From assembly GCA_903932385.1 (NCBI GenBank), contig CAIZGA010000546.1, forward strand, positions 1 through 13,125: a stretch of 13,125 bases of DNA, read 5' to 3'. A model generated the notes under the pieces. The model was not told the origin of the DNA. It saw only the letters and a program-made list of their open reading frames with translations, and did not search any database. A program made the position numbers and the translations under genes. Of the stretch, positions 7,043-13,125 are shown piece after piece (the stretch's first letter is position 1; each line of letters opens with the position of its first letter). The stretch comes from an uncultured Acidobacteriota bacterium (GTDB taxonomy: Bacteria; Acidobacteriota; Terriglobia; Terriglobales; Acidobacteriaceae).

Positions 7043-7744
7043 ATGAACTTTGAAGATCTCCACGAGCGGCTCCGCCAGGAAGTTCTCCGGCGTATCGATT
7101 CCGGCCTTCTCACCGGCTCTCAGCTGGCGCGTCAGGTTGGTTTTCAGCAGGCCCATATTTCCAACTTCCTCAATCGTCGCCGCTCCCTCAGCATGGAGGG
7201 ACTGGACCGTGTGCTGGCTGCGCTCTCGCTGAAAATTGAAAATATTTTGCCGCTCGAAATCAGCGCCACCGCCGAGTCCAGCGACGATATCACCGAATCC
7301 ATCCCCGTCGTCTCTCACTCCGCGTTGCTGGAGATGCAGGTCGTTCCCGCCAGCTCCATTTTTGAGACGCTCCGCGTTCCCGCCTCGCAGCTCTACGCCC
7401 ATCAGCCGCGCACCACGCAGCAGCGTGTCGGCTGGCAGCGTTTTCTCGCTGTGCGTATTGACGTGGACCAGGCCGCGCCGATGGAACCCATCCTCACTCC
7501 CGGCTGCGTCGTTGTTGTCGATCGCCACTACAACTCGCTTGCGCCGTACCGTTCTCAGCAGCCCAGTCTGTATGCCGTGCGTTCCGGCCATCTCATTTTT
7601 CGTTACGTCAGCTTTGAAGAAAACCGCCTTATCCTGCGGCCCTACCAGCTGCGATATCCAGTCCTGCTGCAGCAGGTTGCGCCCGGCGACTCGCCCTCAT
7701 CGCAGATCCTCGGCCGCGTCTGCATGGTACTCAACGAAGTTTAA
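7043..7744 (+). CDS. XRE-family regulator with degenerate S24/LexA-like C-terminal domain
   Basis: A 233-residue protein. An XRE-type helix-turn-helix lies at about 24-65 (GSQLARQVGFQQAHISNFLN, then SMEGLDRVLAALSLKIENIL). The C-terminal half (about 130-230) has the layout of a LexA/CI-like S24 domain: APMEPILTPGCVVVVDRH at 145-162 corresponds to the family motif SMxPxxxxGD, and GHLIFRYVSF at 182-191 to the segment that carries the catalytic Lys. Here the Ser position is Pro and the Lys position is Arg, and I see no Ala-Gly or Cys-Gly cleavage site in the linker, so it probably does not self-cleave. It is divergent from the sigma-like operon and may control the shared region. There is no clear ribosome-binding site before the ATG. 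Phage-repressor ancestry is likely; its present target is inferred. Confidence 0.75.
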   Translation: MNFEDLHERLRQEVLRRIDSGLLTGSQLARQVGFQQAHISNFLNRRRSLSMEGLDRVLAALSLKIENILPLEISATAESSDDITESIPVVSHSALLEMQVVPASSIFETLRVPASQLYAHQPRTTQQRVGWQRFLAVRIDVDQAAPMEPILTPGCVVVVDRHYNSLAPYRSQQPSLYAVRSGHLIFRYVSFEENRLILRPYQLRYPVLLQQVAPGDSPSSQILGRVCMVLNEV

Positions 7745-7852
7745 AAGTCTGGAACGGGGGCTGAAAGATAGGCAATTTTCCATTCCCTTGCCGCCCCTTC
7801 CCGTGTAGCATCTCTCAAGTCATAACAATCAACTTTCTATTTGGAGCAAGCA

Positions 7853-8338
7853 ATGTTGAAAGGTTTTCGCGAGTTTATTCTGCGCGGTAATGTCGTCGAT
7901 CTCGCGGTCGCCGTCATTCTCGGTGCAGCCTTCAATGCCATCATCGGTTCCCTGGTCGGCGACGTTCTCAACCCGCTCATCGCAGCCACAGTCGGCAAGC
8001 CGGACTTCAGCTACATCGTTCTGGTGCTGGGCAGCGGTCACATCAAAATCGGCAACTTCCTCAACGCAGTCGTATCGTTCCTCATCGTTGCCACAGTGGT
8101 GTATTTCGGCGTCGTTGTGCCGATGAACAAGTTCCTCGCGCACTTCAAAAAGCAGGAAGCAGATTCTGCCGAGCCCACCACGCGGCCCTGCCCGGAATGC
8201 CTCAGCGCGGTGCCGATTGCGGCCACCCGTTGCGCTTTCTGCACCAGCAAGCTGCCGGCCATCAAGCCGCCTGCTGAAGAAAAGCCGGCAGCGAAATCCG
8301 CAGCGAAGCCTGCGGCTAAAGCGAAGAAGAAGAAGTAA
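7853..8338 (+). CDS. mscL: Large-conductance mechanosensitive channel MscL with zinc-ribbon tail
   Basis: MscL forms a pentameric inner-membrane pore that opens under membrane tension to release solutes on hypo-osmotic shock. The N-terminus MLKGFREFILRGNVVDLAVA and the first helix VILGAAFNAIIGSLVGDVLNP are typical, followed by a periplasmic loop, a second helix NAVVSFLIVATVVYFGVVVP and the cytoplasmic MNKFLAHFKK. The start is the ATG at 7853, with GGAG 6 nt upstream; a TTG at 7841 overlaps that site. At 161 residues it is longer than the usual 130-150. The extra part holds CPEC (113-116) and CAFC (127-130), a zinc-ribbon-like pair, and a Lys/Ala-rich end (AKSAAKPAAKAKKKK). The 108 nt before it hold no clear promoter. 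Identity is very sure; the role of the tail is not known. Confidence 0.97.
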   Translation: MLKGFREFILRGNVVDLAVAVILGAAFNAIIGSLVGDVLNPLIAATVGKPDFSYIVLVLGSGHIKIGNFLNAVVSFLIVATVVYFGVVVPMNKFLAHFKKQEADSAEPTTRPCPECLSAVPIAATRCAFCTSKLPAIKPPAEEKPAAKSAAKPAAKAKKKK

Positions 8339-8357
8339 ATCGCAATCAGCAACCACC

Positions 8358-8390
8358 TCGGGGGCGCGGGAATGCTACTCTCGCCCCCGA
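8358..8390 (+). terminator. GC-rich hairpin after mscL
   Basis: TCGGGGGCG (8358-8366) and CGCCCCCGA (8382-8390) form a perfect 9-bp stem with a 15-nt loop, 19 nt past the mscL stop codon. No T-run follows, so it may be a weak terminator or an mRNA-end stabiliser rather than a classical intrinsic terminator. Confidence 0.5.
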
Positions 8391-8424
8391 TATCTGTTAA
8401 CATCGCGCTGGAGGCAGCAGAACC

Positions 8425-8637
8425 ATGGATGTCAGTACGCAATTGGCCGGCAGCGCCCGCCGCAATGAAGATATCGCCCTCGACCTGATGAAGTTCATCG
8501 CCACCACCACTGGCGCAGGCCGCACCGCAACGGGTTCCACCGGCTTTGTCGCCGCTGGTTCCGCCAAGCCGGATGACAACGTGGCCCCGCTGCTGGAGCT
8601 GTACACTCGCTGCCTGCACGCGGTTGAAGGCAAGTAG
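8425..8637 (+). CDS. Small protein of unknown function
   Basis: A 70-residue protein, MDVSTQLAGSARRNEDIALD onward, ending LLELYTRCLHAVEGK. It shows two predicted helices (EDIALDLMKFIATTT and VAPLLELYTRCLHAVEG) around a Gly/Thr/Ala-rich centre (GAGRTATGSTGFVAAGSAKP). There is no signal peptide or membrane segment. GGAGG lies 10 nt before the ATG. It sits between mscL and the oxidoreductase gene, whose start follows 28 nt later, so the two may share a transcript. I do not recognise the family; regular composition and a good ribosome-binding site support it as real. Confidence 0.7.
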   Translation: MDVSTQLAGSARRNEDIALDLMKFIATTTGAGRTATGSTGFVAAGSAKPDDNVAPLLELYTRCLHAVEGK

Positions 8638-8665
8638 CCGCAAGTCGCGTCACATCAGGATTTCC

Positions 8666-9697
8666 TTGAGCCAACCACTCCAGATTGCCGTCATCGGCGC
8701 CGGTGCTTTTGGTCGCAACCACGTTCGCATTTACAGCGAACTGGCCGCAGCCTCGCCCACGGAATTTGCACTGGCTGCGGTGGTGGATGCCAACCCCGCG
8801 CGCGCCGCGGAAATCGCCGCTGAATTCAAACTCCCCGTCCTTGCCACACTCGATGATTTGCTGGCGCGCATTCGTTCTGGCGAATTGCATCTCGATGCTG
8901 CATCCATCTGCGTGCCCACCATGCATCACGCGGCCGTGGCGCGGCAGATGCTCGCCGTCGGCGTGGATGTGTTGATTGAAAAACCCTTCACCGCCACGCT
9001 GGCAGAGGCCGATGAACTCATCGCACTCGCCGCGCAGCACCGGCGCATCGTGCAGGTCGGCCATCTGGAACGCTTCAATCCCGCAGTGATTGCGCTGGAG
9101 CCGCACCTGAACGGCCCCATGTTTTTTGAGGCGCACCGCCTCAGCATCTTCACGCCGCGTTCGCTGGATGTGGATGTTGTTCTCGACCTGATGATTCACG
9201 ACCTCGACATCGTGCTGCAGTTGGCGCAGTCACCGGTGCGCGAAGTCCGCGCCGTGGGTCTGCCGGTGCTCTCGCAGAAGGTCGACATCGCCAACGTGCG
9301 CCTGGAGTTTGAGTCCGGCTGCACTGCAAATTTCACCGCCAGCCGTGTCAGCACAGAACGCGTTCGCAAGCTGCGATTCTTCCAGCCGCACCAGTATGTT
9401 TCAGTGGATTATGCGCGGCAGGAAGCGCTGTTGATTAATCTTTCAAACAGTACGAACGCAGGGCCTCCGGCAGAGATGCCCGCACATCCTTCACCCGGCC
9501 TAAGTTTTCAGAAGTTGGATATCACTGCGGGCGAGCCGTTGCGTTTTGAATTGCAGGATTTTCTCGCCAGCGTCCGCACCCGTCGCATACCGCGAGTTTC
9601 TGCCGTGCAGGGGCGCGCCGCTCTGGCGCTAGCTCTGCAGATCAACGAAGTGATTGAAGCGCACGCCAAACGCGCCGGCCTCGACCGCTACCGCTAA
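8666..9697 (+). CDS. Gfo/Idh/MocA-family NAD(P)-dependent oxidoreductase
   Basis: A 343-residue protein of normal family length. The Rossmann fold begins at once: LQIAVIGAGAFGRNHVRIYS (GAGAFG at 11-16). The EKP motif with the catalytic Lys is at 105-107, VGHLERFNPAV at 131-141, and DLMIHDLDI with the likely catalytic His at 174-182. The frame is open from 8546, but the family N-terminus starts at the TTG at 8666, with AGGA 5 nt upstream. The ERFNP segment resembles sugar-nucleotide 3-dehydrogenases (UDP-GlcNAc 3-dehydrogenase, GnnA type), so a role in lipid A or surface-sugar synthesis is possible; no partner aminotransferase or lpx gene is in view. It converges with the lipoprotein gene, leaving only 15 nt between the stop codons. 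Confidence 0.9.
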   Translation: MSQPLQIAVIGAGAFGRNHVRIYSELAAASPTEFALAAVVDANPARAAEIAAEFKLPVLATLDDLLARIRSGELHLDAASICVPTMHHAAVARQMLAVGVDVLIEKPFTATLAEADELIALAAQHRRIVQVGHLERFNPAVIALEPHLNGPMFFEAHRLSIFTPRSLDVDVVLDLMIHDLDIVLQLAQSPVREVRAVGLPVLSQKVDIANVRLEFESGCTANFTASRVSTERVRKLRFFQPHQYVSVDYARQEALLINLSNSTNAGPPAEMPAHPSPGLSFQKLDITAGEPLRFELQDFLASVRTRRIPRVSAVQGRAALALALQINEVIEAHAKRAGLDRYR

Positions 9698-9712
9698 ATT
9701 TTCCCGGAAGTT

Positions 9713-10663
9713 TTACTTCAGGTGCTGGATGCTGGTGCCGTCGGGAATCTCCAGCTTGAACTGGTCATCTTCCAACTGCTGGTTGTAGTCCAGCTTCACG
9801 ATATCCAGCGTCACCATCATGTGCTGCTGCGGCCGCCGAATCGTAATCCTCGAGGGGAAGGTCAGCGTACCGTACTTCGCGTAATTGTCGTAGATGGCCT
9901 GCGTCTCAATTTCTCCCTTGTCATCGTAAACATCCAACTGGAAGGGAAGCATCGTGCGCCGGCTGATGTGCACCACATGCTGCGGCATCAACTGGTTGGA
10001 GTCGGGCGATTTACGATACGTGGTCAGGTTGTAATCCGGCTCTTCAATCACGTGGTGCGATTTGGAATTCGTGTCCAGAATGCGCGTGTCAGAAGTCACC
10101 GACCACAAATCATCTTTGCCGATGCGCTGCAGCAGCAGCGAATCCAGAAACATTCCCGGCCGCAGATTTTCAAACGCATTGGCAGAGGCTGTAGTGACGG
10201 TCATGCCGCCGGAAATCGCCTTGCTGAGCGGCGGAATGTACACGGTGAATTCCTTGCCGTCGCTCACCATGTCAAAAGCTGGCGTGCTGACAAACGGCAG
10301 CAGGCCGCGCACATGCAGCATGTCCGGCTTGCGGATGACGATGAATCCGCGAACGGAGGTGTAATCCTTGGCTTCGCCGGTATCGGCGTGTTCCACCGTG
10401 GCGCTGATGTTCACCGTGGCCGTCAGTGTTTGCAGCGCATCGTAATGCTCGTTCATGTGCTGTACAAGCTGGCCGGGGCTTTCACTCAGCACCACATCGG
10501 GCGGCGTTGTAATCAGGATGTTGCGCGTACGAACCAGGCAGCCGGTAAGCGGGAAGAGAAGCACCGGCAGCAGCAACATGCGCAGAATTCTGCGAGACAC
10601 GAATTCGCGGGGTGAGATAGGCTCACGCCGCAACAGCACCAGTCTCCCAGGGAATTGAATCAT
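9713..10663 (-). CDS. Outer-membrane lipoprotein with LolA-like domain
   Basis: A 316-residue protein whose N-terminal part ends in a lipobox, LLFPLTGC (Cys 42), after the hydrophobic core MLLLPVLLF, so it is probably lipid-anchored. The remainder is a beta-rich domain of the LolA/LolB or DUF4292 type: DALQTLTATVNISATV, VRGFIVIRKPDMLHVRG, VSDGKEFTVYIPP, then IYDNYAKYGTLTFPSRI near the end. These domains form an open half-barrel that binds lipid or lipoprotein acyl chains. The start is uncertain: ATG at 10663 gives a long basic n-region, and GTG at 10600 (VSRRILRMLLL) would give a more usual signal peptide, though neither has a strong ribosome-binding site. It lies 88 nt downstream of mltG on the same strand. 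An envelope role is likely; the substrate is unknown. Confidence 0.8.
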   Translation of the reverse strand: MIQFPGRLVLLRREPISPREFVSRRILRMLLLPVLLFPLTGCLVRTRNILITTPPDVVLSESPGQLVQHMNEHYDALQTLTATVNISATVEHADTGEAKDYTSVRGFIVIRKPDMLHVRGLLPFVSTPAFDMVSDGKEFTVYIPPLSKAISGGMTVTTASANAFENLRPGMFLDSLLLQRIGKDDLWSVTSDTRILDTNSKSHHVIEEPDYNLTTYRKSPDSNQLMPQHVVHISRRTMLPFQLDVYDDKGEIETQAIYDNYAKYGTLTFPSRITIRRPQQHMMVTLDIVKLDYNQQLEDDQFKLEIPDGTSIQHLK

Positions 10664-10680
10664 AGGTATACGCAGTCTTT

Positions 10681-10686
10681 AGTATA
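10681..10686 (-). promoter_or_regulatory. Possible -10 box of the lipoprotein gene
   Basis: TATACT on the minus strand matches the -10 consensus at five of six positions, and transcription from it would leave a leader of roughly 10 nt before the ATG at 10663. I see no good -35 box 16-18 nt upstream, so this is weak. Confidence 0.25.
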
Positions 10687-10751
10687 GATGCTGCAATCGC
10701 TGGAATGGACTCGGAAACATGCCATCGGTTGGCGATTTCAGCGGCTGGGAA

Positions 10752-11738
10752 TTATCGGCGACCGGCCTGTTTTTCTTCTTTGCGATACGCAGCCACGTGC
10801 TTGCTGTGTTCGCCCAGCGTGGTGGAAAAAATCGTGTGCCCAGCACCGTCGCTGACGAAGTAAAGATAATTGCTTTGCTCCGGCTGCATCGCCGCGCGCA
10901 GGCTGGCTTCGCCCGGATTCGCAATCGGCCCCGGCGGCAGACCGGCATGCAGATACGTGTTGTAGGGCGAATCGAATTTCAGGTCAGAGGCGTAGATGGT
11001 TCCGCGATAGCGGCCATTCAGCAGCGCCGCGTAAATCACCGTCGGGTCCGTGGCCAGCGGCATTCCCTTGGCCAGCCGGTTGGCAAAAACGCTCGCGACT
11101 AAACCGCGTTCGCCGCTGGCGCCGGTTTCTTTTTCAATCAGCGATGCCAGCGTCACCGTCTGCGAAATATTTTCCTTCAGTCCCAGCCGCTGCGTTTCCT
11201 GCCGGAAGCGGCGCACCATGGTGCTGACCACTTGCAGCGGCGTCACCTTGTGCGGAAAGCGATACGTGTCGGGGAACAGATATCCCTCAAGGCTGGCGGC
11301 GTTGGGATTCAAATCGGCAATCAGTGAAACATCTTTCTGCGCGGCGCGGAGAAAATCCTGCTGCCGCAGCAGACCGGCAGACTCAAAGGCCTGCGCGATG
11401 TCGTAAATGTTGTAGCCCTCGGGAACCACCACGGGAATGGTGTAGACATCGCCGCGATGCAGCCGGTCGTAAATTTCCAGCACATCGGCGGGATGATCGA
11501 AGCGATATTCGCCGGCCTGCAACCGGCCGCGTTTCACCGCACGGACCACGTCAAACAGATAGCGGTTGCGCAACACGCCGGAATTTTCCAGCTCGGCGGC
11601 AATCTGCTGGGTGGAACTGCCGGGCGCAATTTCCACGTAGATGGGCGTGGTGGGCCCGAAGGGCGTCTGCACCGCGTAGTACACGCCAACACCGAGGACC
11701 AACAGCAGCACCAGAAGAAAAAAAAGAAATCGTGCCAT
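10752..11738 (-). CDS. mltG: Endolytic murein transglycosylase MltG
   Basis: MltG cuts nascent peptidoglycan strands at the inner membrane and helps set glycan-chain length. The 328 residues begin with one membrane segment (FLFFLLVLLLVLGVGVYYAV), then a LysM-like part (YVEIAPGSSTQQIAAEL) and the YceG domain. Recognisable motifs are SLEGYLFPDTYRFP at 149-162, TLASLIEKETG at 196-206 with catalytic Glu 202, FANRLAKGMPLATDPTVIYA at 218-237, and YNTYLHAGLPPGPIANPG at 259-276. The start has GGAG 6 nt upstream. It is divergent from ruvX with a 76-nt gap; in many bacteria mltG and ruvX lie close together, which supports both calls. Confidence 0.95.
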   Translation of the reverse strand: MARFLFFLLVLLLVLGVGVYYAVQTPFGPTTPIYVEIAPGSSTQQIAAELENSGVLRNRYLFDVVRAVKRGRLQAGEYRFDHPADVLEIYDRLHRGDVYTIPVVVPEGYNIYDIAQAFESAGLLRQQDFLRAAQKDVSLIADLNPNAASLEGYLFPDTYRFPHKVTPLQVVSTMVRRFRQETQRLGLKENISQTVTLASLIEKETGASGERGLVASVFANRLAKGMPLATDPTVIYAALLNGRYRGTIYASDLKFDSPYNTYLHAGLPPGPIANPGEASLRAAMQPEQSNYLYFVSDGAGHTIFSTTLGEHSKHVAAYRKEEKQAGRR

Positions 11739-11814
11739 TCCCAGCTCCTGCGTTCAATTCTAGTGCCAGATTCGGTTGCCGCAGGGGCGGTGCATCGGCC
11801 TAAACTAAACACGC

Positions 11815-12261
11815 ATGAGTAATTCCATCCATCCGTCAGGCATCCCGCGTTATCTGGGCCTCGACATCGGCGACCGGCGCATCGGGGTGGCCATCTCCGA
11901 CGAGCTCGGTTTGACCGCGCAGCCCATGTTCACGCTGACGCGCAGCCGCGTGCGCGAGGATTTGAAGTCGCTGGCGAGGCTGGCGCGCAAACATGCAGTG
12001 GCCGCGATTATCGCCGGCAATCCCATACATCTCTCCGGTGACCAGAGTTCGCAGGCGCTGCGGGTGCGCGAATTTGCCGATGCGCTGCAGGCGGAAACCG
12101 GCATCCCGCTGCACTACTGGGACGAGCGCATGACCACCACTGAGGCGCATCGCCACCTGGATGCCGCCGAATACGCCACCGGTCGCGAACGCCGCGGCGT
12201 GATTGACCAGGTGGCTGCCGTGCTGATTCTGCAGGCGTGGCTGGATGCCCACCGCGTATAA
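11815..12261 (+). CDS. ruvX: Putative pre-16S rRNA nuclease RuvX/YqgF
   Basis: A 148-residue RNase H-like protein of normal family length. The first strand carries YLGLDIGDRRIGVAISDELG (13-32) with the first catalytic Asp (17); the second acidic site is in YWDERMTTTEA (101-111), and the third in DQVAAVLILQAWLD (131-144). Family members process the 5' end of 16S rRNA; the older Holliday-junction resolvase name is less well supported. The ribosome-binding site before the ATG is weak, and the 76-nt divergent gap to mltG must hold promoters for both, but I find no convincing boxes. Confidence 0.95.
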   Translation: MSNSIHPSGIPRYLGLDIGDRRIGVAISDELGLTAQPMFTLTRSRVREDLKSLARLARKHAVAAIIAGNPIHLSGDQSSQALRVREFADALQAETGIPLHYWDERMTTTEAHRHLDAAEYATGRERRGVIDQVAAVLILQAWLDAHRV

Positions 12262-12274
12262 TCATATTTTCATC

Positions 12275-12287
12275 CGTGCACTGCACG
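12275..12287. repeat. Short perfect palindrome before greA
   Basis: CGTGCA-C-TGCACG is a 6-bp inverted repeat with a single central base, in the 94-nt gap between ruvX and greA. It could be an operator half-site pair or chance. The rest of the gap shows no clear promoter. Confidence 0.25.
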
Positions 12288-12355
12288 TCCCACTGAGGCG
12301 CAGATCAGAGAGGCAGCAGACCAAACTTGAACCTGTAGGGTCATCGTAAAACGCT

Positions 12356-12823
12356 ATGCCTGAACATATTAAAAAGAAGCTTGTCGAGGAAATCCGCCTG
12401 CTGGAGCATGAGCTGGCGCACGAGCTCCCGGCAGAAATTAAAAAAGCCGCATCTCTGGGCGACCTGAGCGAAAACGCCGAGTACCACATGGCCAAGCAGC
12501 GCCAGGTATTTGTGAACGCTCGTCTTGGCCAGCTGAAGAAGCGCATGGCAGAGCTTTCGCTCGTGAATCTGGCCAACATTCCCCGCGACAAGGCCGCCTT
12601 CGGCGCCACCGTGATTGTGTTTGATTCGAGCAAAGATATTGAAATTGAATACAAGCTGGTGACCAGCGAAGAGTCCGACGTCACCAAGGGACTCATCTCC
12701 ACCACGTCGCCGATTGGCCGCGCGCTGATTGGCAAGAAGGTCGGCGATGTGGTCACCGTGGAAACGCCCAACGGCAAACGCGATCTGGAAATTTTGAAAC
12801 TCATCACCATCCACGACGTATAG
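12356..12823 (+). CDS. greA: Transcription elongation factor GreA
   Basis: GreA enters the secondary channel of RNA polymerase and stimulates cleavage of backtracked transcripts. The 155 residues have the standard two domains: an N-terminal coiled coil (IKKKLVEEIRLLEHELAHEL, then LGQLKKRMAEL) with the tip loop GDLSENAEY at 35-43 carrying the acidic pair Asp 36 and Glu 39, and a C-terminal FKBP-like part (FGATVIVFDSS, then STTSPIGRALIGKKVGDVV and NGKRDLEILKL). Length is close to the usual 158. The ribosome-binding site is weak (GTAGGG about 15 nt upstream). It follows ruvX by 94 nt. Confidence 0.96.
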   Translation: MPEHIKKKLVEEIRLLEHELAHELPAEIKKAASLGDLSENAEYHMAKQRQVFVNARLGQLKKRMAELSLVNLANIPRDKAAFGATVIVFDSSKDIEIEYKLVTSEESDVTKGLISTTSPIGRALIGKKVGDVVTVETPNGKRDLEILKLITIHDV

Positions 12824-12829
12824 TGGTCA

Positions 12830-12861
12830 GCGGAATCGCCGCGCCCCATGCGGCTTTCCGC
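12830..12861 (+). terminator. Hairpin after greA
   Basis: GCGGAA pairs with TTCCGC and, inside it, GCCGC pairs with GCGGC around a 7-nt loop, with a small bulge between the two stems. It starts 7 nt past the greA stop. Only GTTTG follows, so it is a T-poor terminator candidate. Confidence 0.45.
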
Positions 12862-12906
12862 GTTTGAATGCAATTTCCCCCCTGAAGGGATAAACTTGTA
12901 ACTGAG

Positions 12907-13125
12907 ATGACTTGGACTAGCGCCTTCGGTAAGGGCTGCGGCTGGCTGCTGCAGAAAATCGTGGATGGACTTGCGCTGACCCGCATCTCGCCCAACGCAC
13001 TAACGTTTTTCGGCCTGATGATTAACGCCATCGCCGCGTTTTTCTTCGGCTATGCACGCGCGTACAACGCCAACCGCATGTTTCTGTATGCGGCGCTGGT
13101 CATCATCGGCGCCGGCATTTTTGAC
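12907..13125 (+). CDS. CDP-alcohol phosphatidyltransferase, N-terminal part
   Basis: The 73 visible codons read MTWTSAFGKGCGWLLQKIVD, then LALTRISPNALTFFGLMINA, IAAFFFGYARA and YAALVIIGAGIFD. The TRISPNALT segment followed by a hydrophobic helix, and a second helix ending in Asp, match the start of the CDP-OH-P family; the final Asp at the window edge would be the first residue of the catalytic DxxDGxxAR motif. Such enzymes join a CDP-lipid to an alcohol such as glycerol phosphate or inositol phosphate in the inner membrane. Which alcohol cannot be told from this fragment. The ATG at 12907 lacks a clear ribosome-binding site. Confidence 0.8.
   Translation, partial: MTWTSAFGKGCGWLLQKIVDGLALTRISPNALTFFGLMINAIAAFFFGYARAYNANRMFLYAALVIIGAGIFD

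Noticed and set aside
8353..8400. CRISPR-like or riboswitch-like structure after mscL
   Set aside because: Only one simple hairpin is present, with no repeat array and no recognisable aptamer.
8038..9199. Minus-strand frames of about 200 codons opposite mscL and the oxidoreductase gene
   Set aside because: They are antisense to genes with clear family motifs and show low-complexity Gly/His/Arg-rich translations.

Overview
The window looks like a chromosomal segment from a G+C-rich Gram-negative bacterium, most likely Acidobacteriota (Terriglobia-type). This is inferred from gene content and protein style: an MscL with a zinc-ribbon tail, a small zinc-ribbon protein coupled to a sigma-like HTH protein, and large secreted Ser/Thr/Gly-rich fibre-like proteins. 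No rRNA, tRNA or other decisive marker is present.

Left part (1-6870, minus strand). From right to left there is a strong sigma70-type promoter (6840-6869), a 75-residue zinc-ribbon protein and, overlapping it by 4 nt, a 183-residue sigma-region-4-like protein. A rho-independent terminator follows at 5603-5638. Beyond it lie a Lys-rich 173-residue protein, a 1264-residue secreted protein with phage tail-fibre-type repeats, and a secreted LamG-like protein that runs off the left edge and overlaps its neighbour's stop codon. The same order, strand and coupling suggest one functional module that makes large exported adhesin- or fibre-like proteins under its own regulator.

Switch-like region (6694-7042). 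This AT-rich gap separates the minus-strand module from a divergent gene for an XRE-HTH/S24-like regulator (7043-7744). It holds promoter candidates in both directions and a repeated 12-nt motif spaced 70 bp apart. The layout resembles a phage lysogeny switch, but the S24-like domain seems to lack its catalytic Ser and Lys.

Right part (7745-13125). These are mostly housekeeping genes: mscL, an unknown 70-residue protein, a Gfo/Idh/MocA oxidoreductase, and then on the minus strand a LolA-like lipoprotein and mltG. Divergent from mltG are ruvX (yqgF), greA and the start of a CDP-alcohol phosphatidyltransferase gene. The themes are cell envelope (MscL, MltG, lipoprotein, phospholipid synthesis) and RNA metabolism (RuvX, GreA).

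The most interesting part is the left half: a regulator/sigma-controlled set of secreted, tail-fibre-like proteins with no recognisable capsid, terminase or integrase gene in view.
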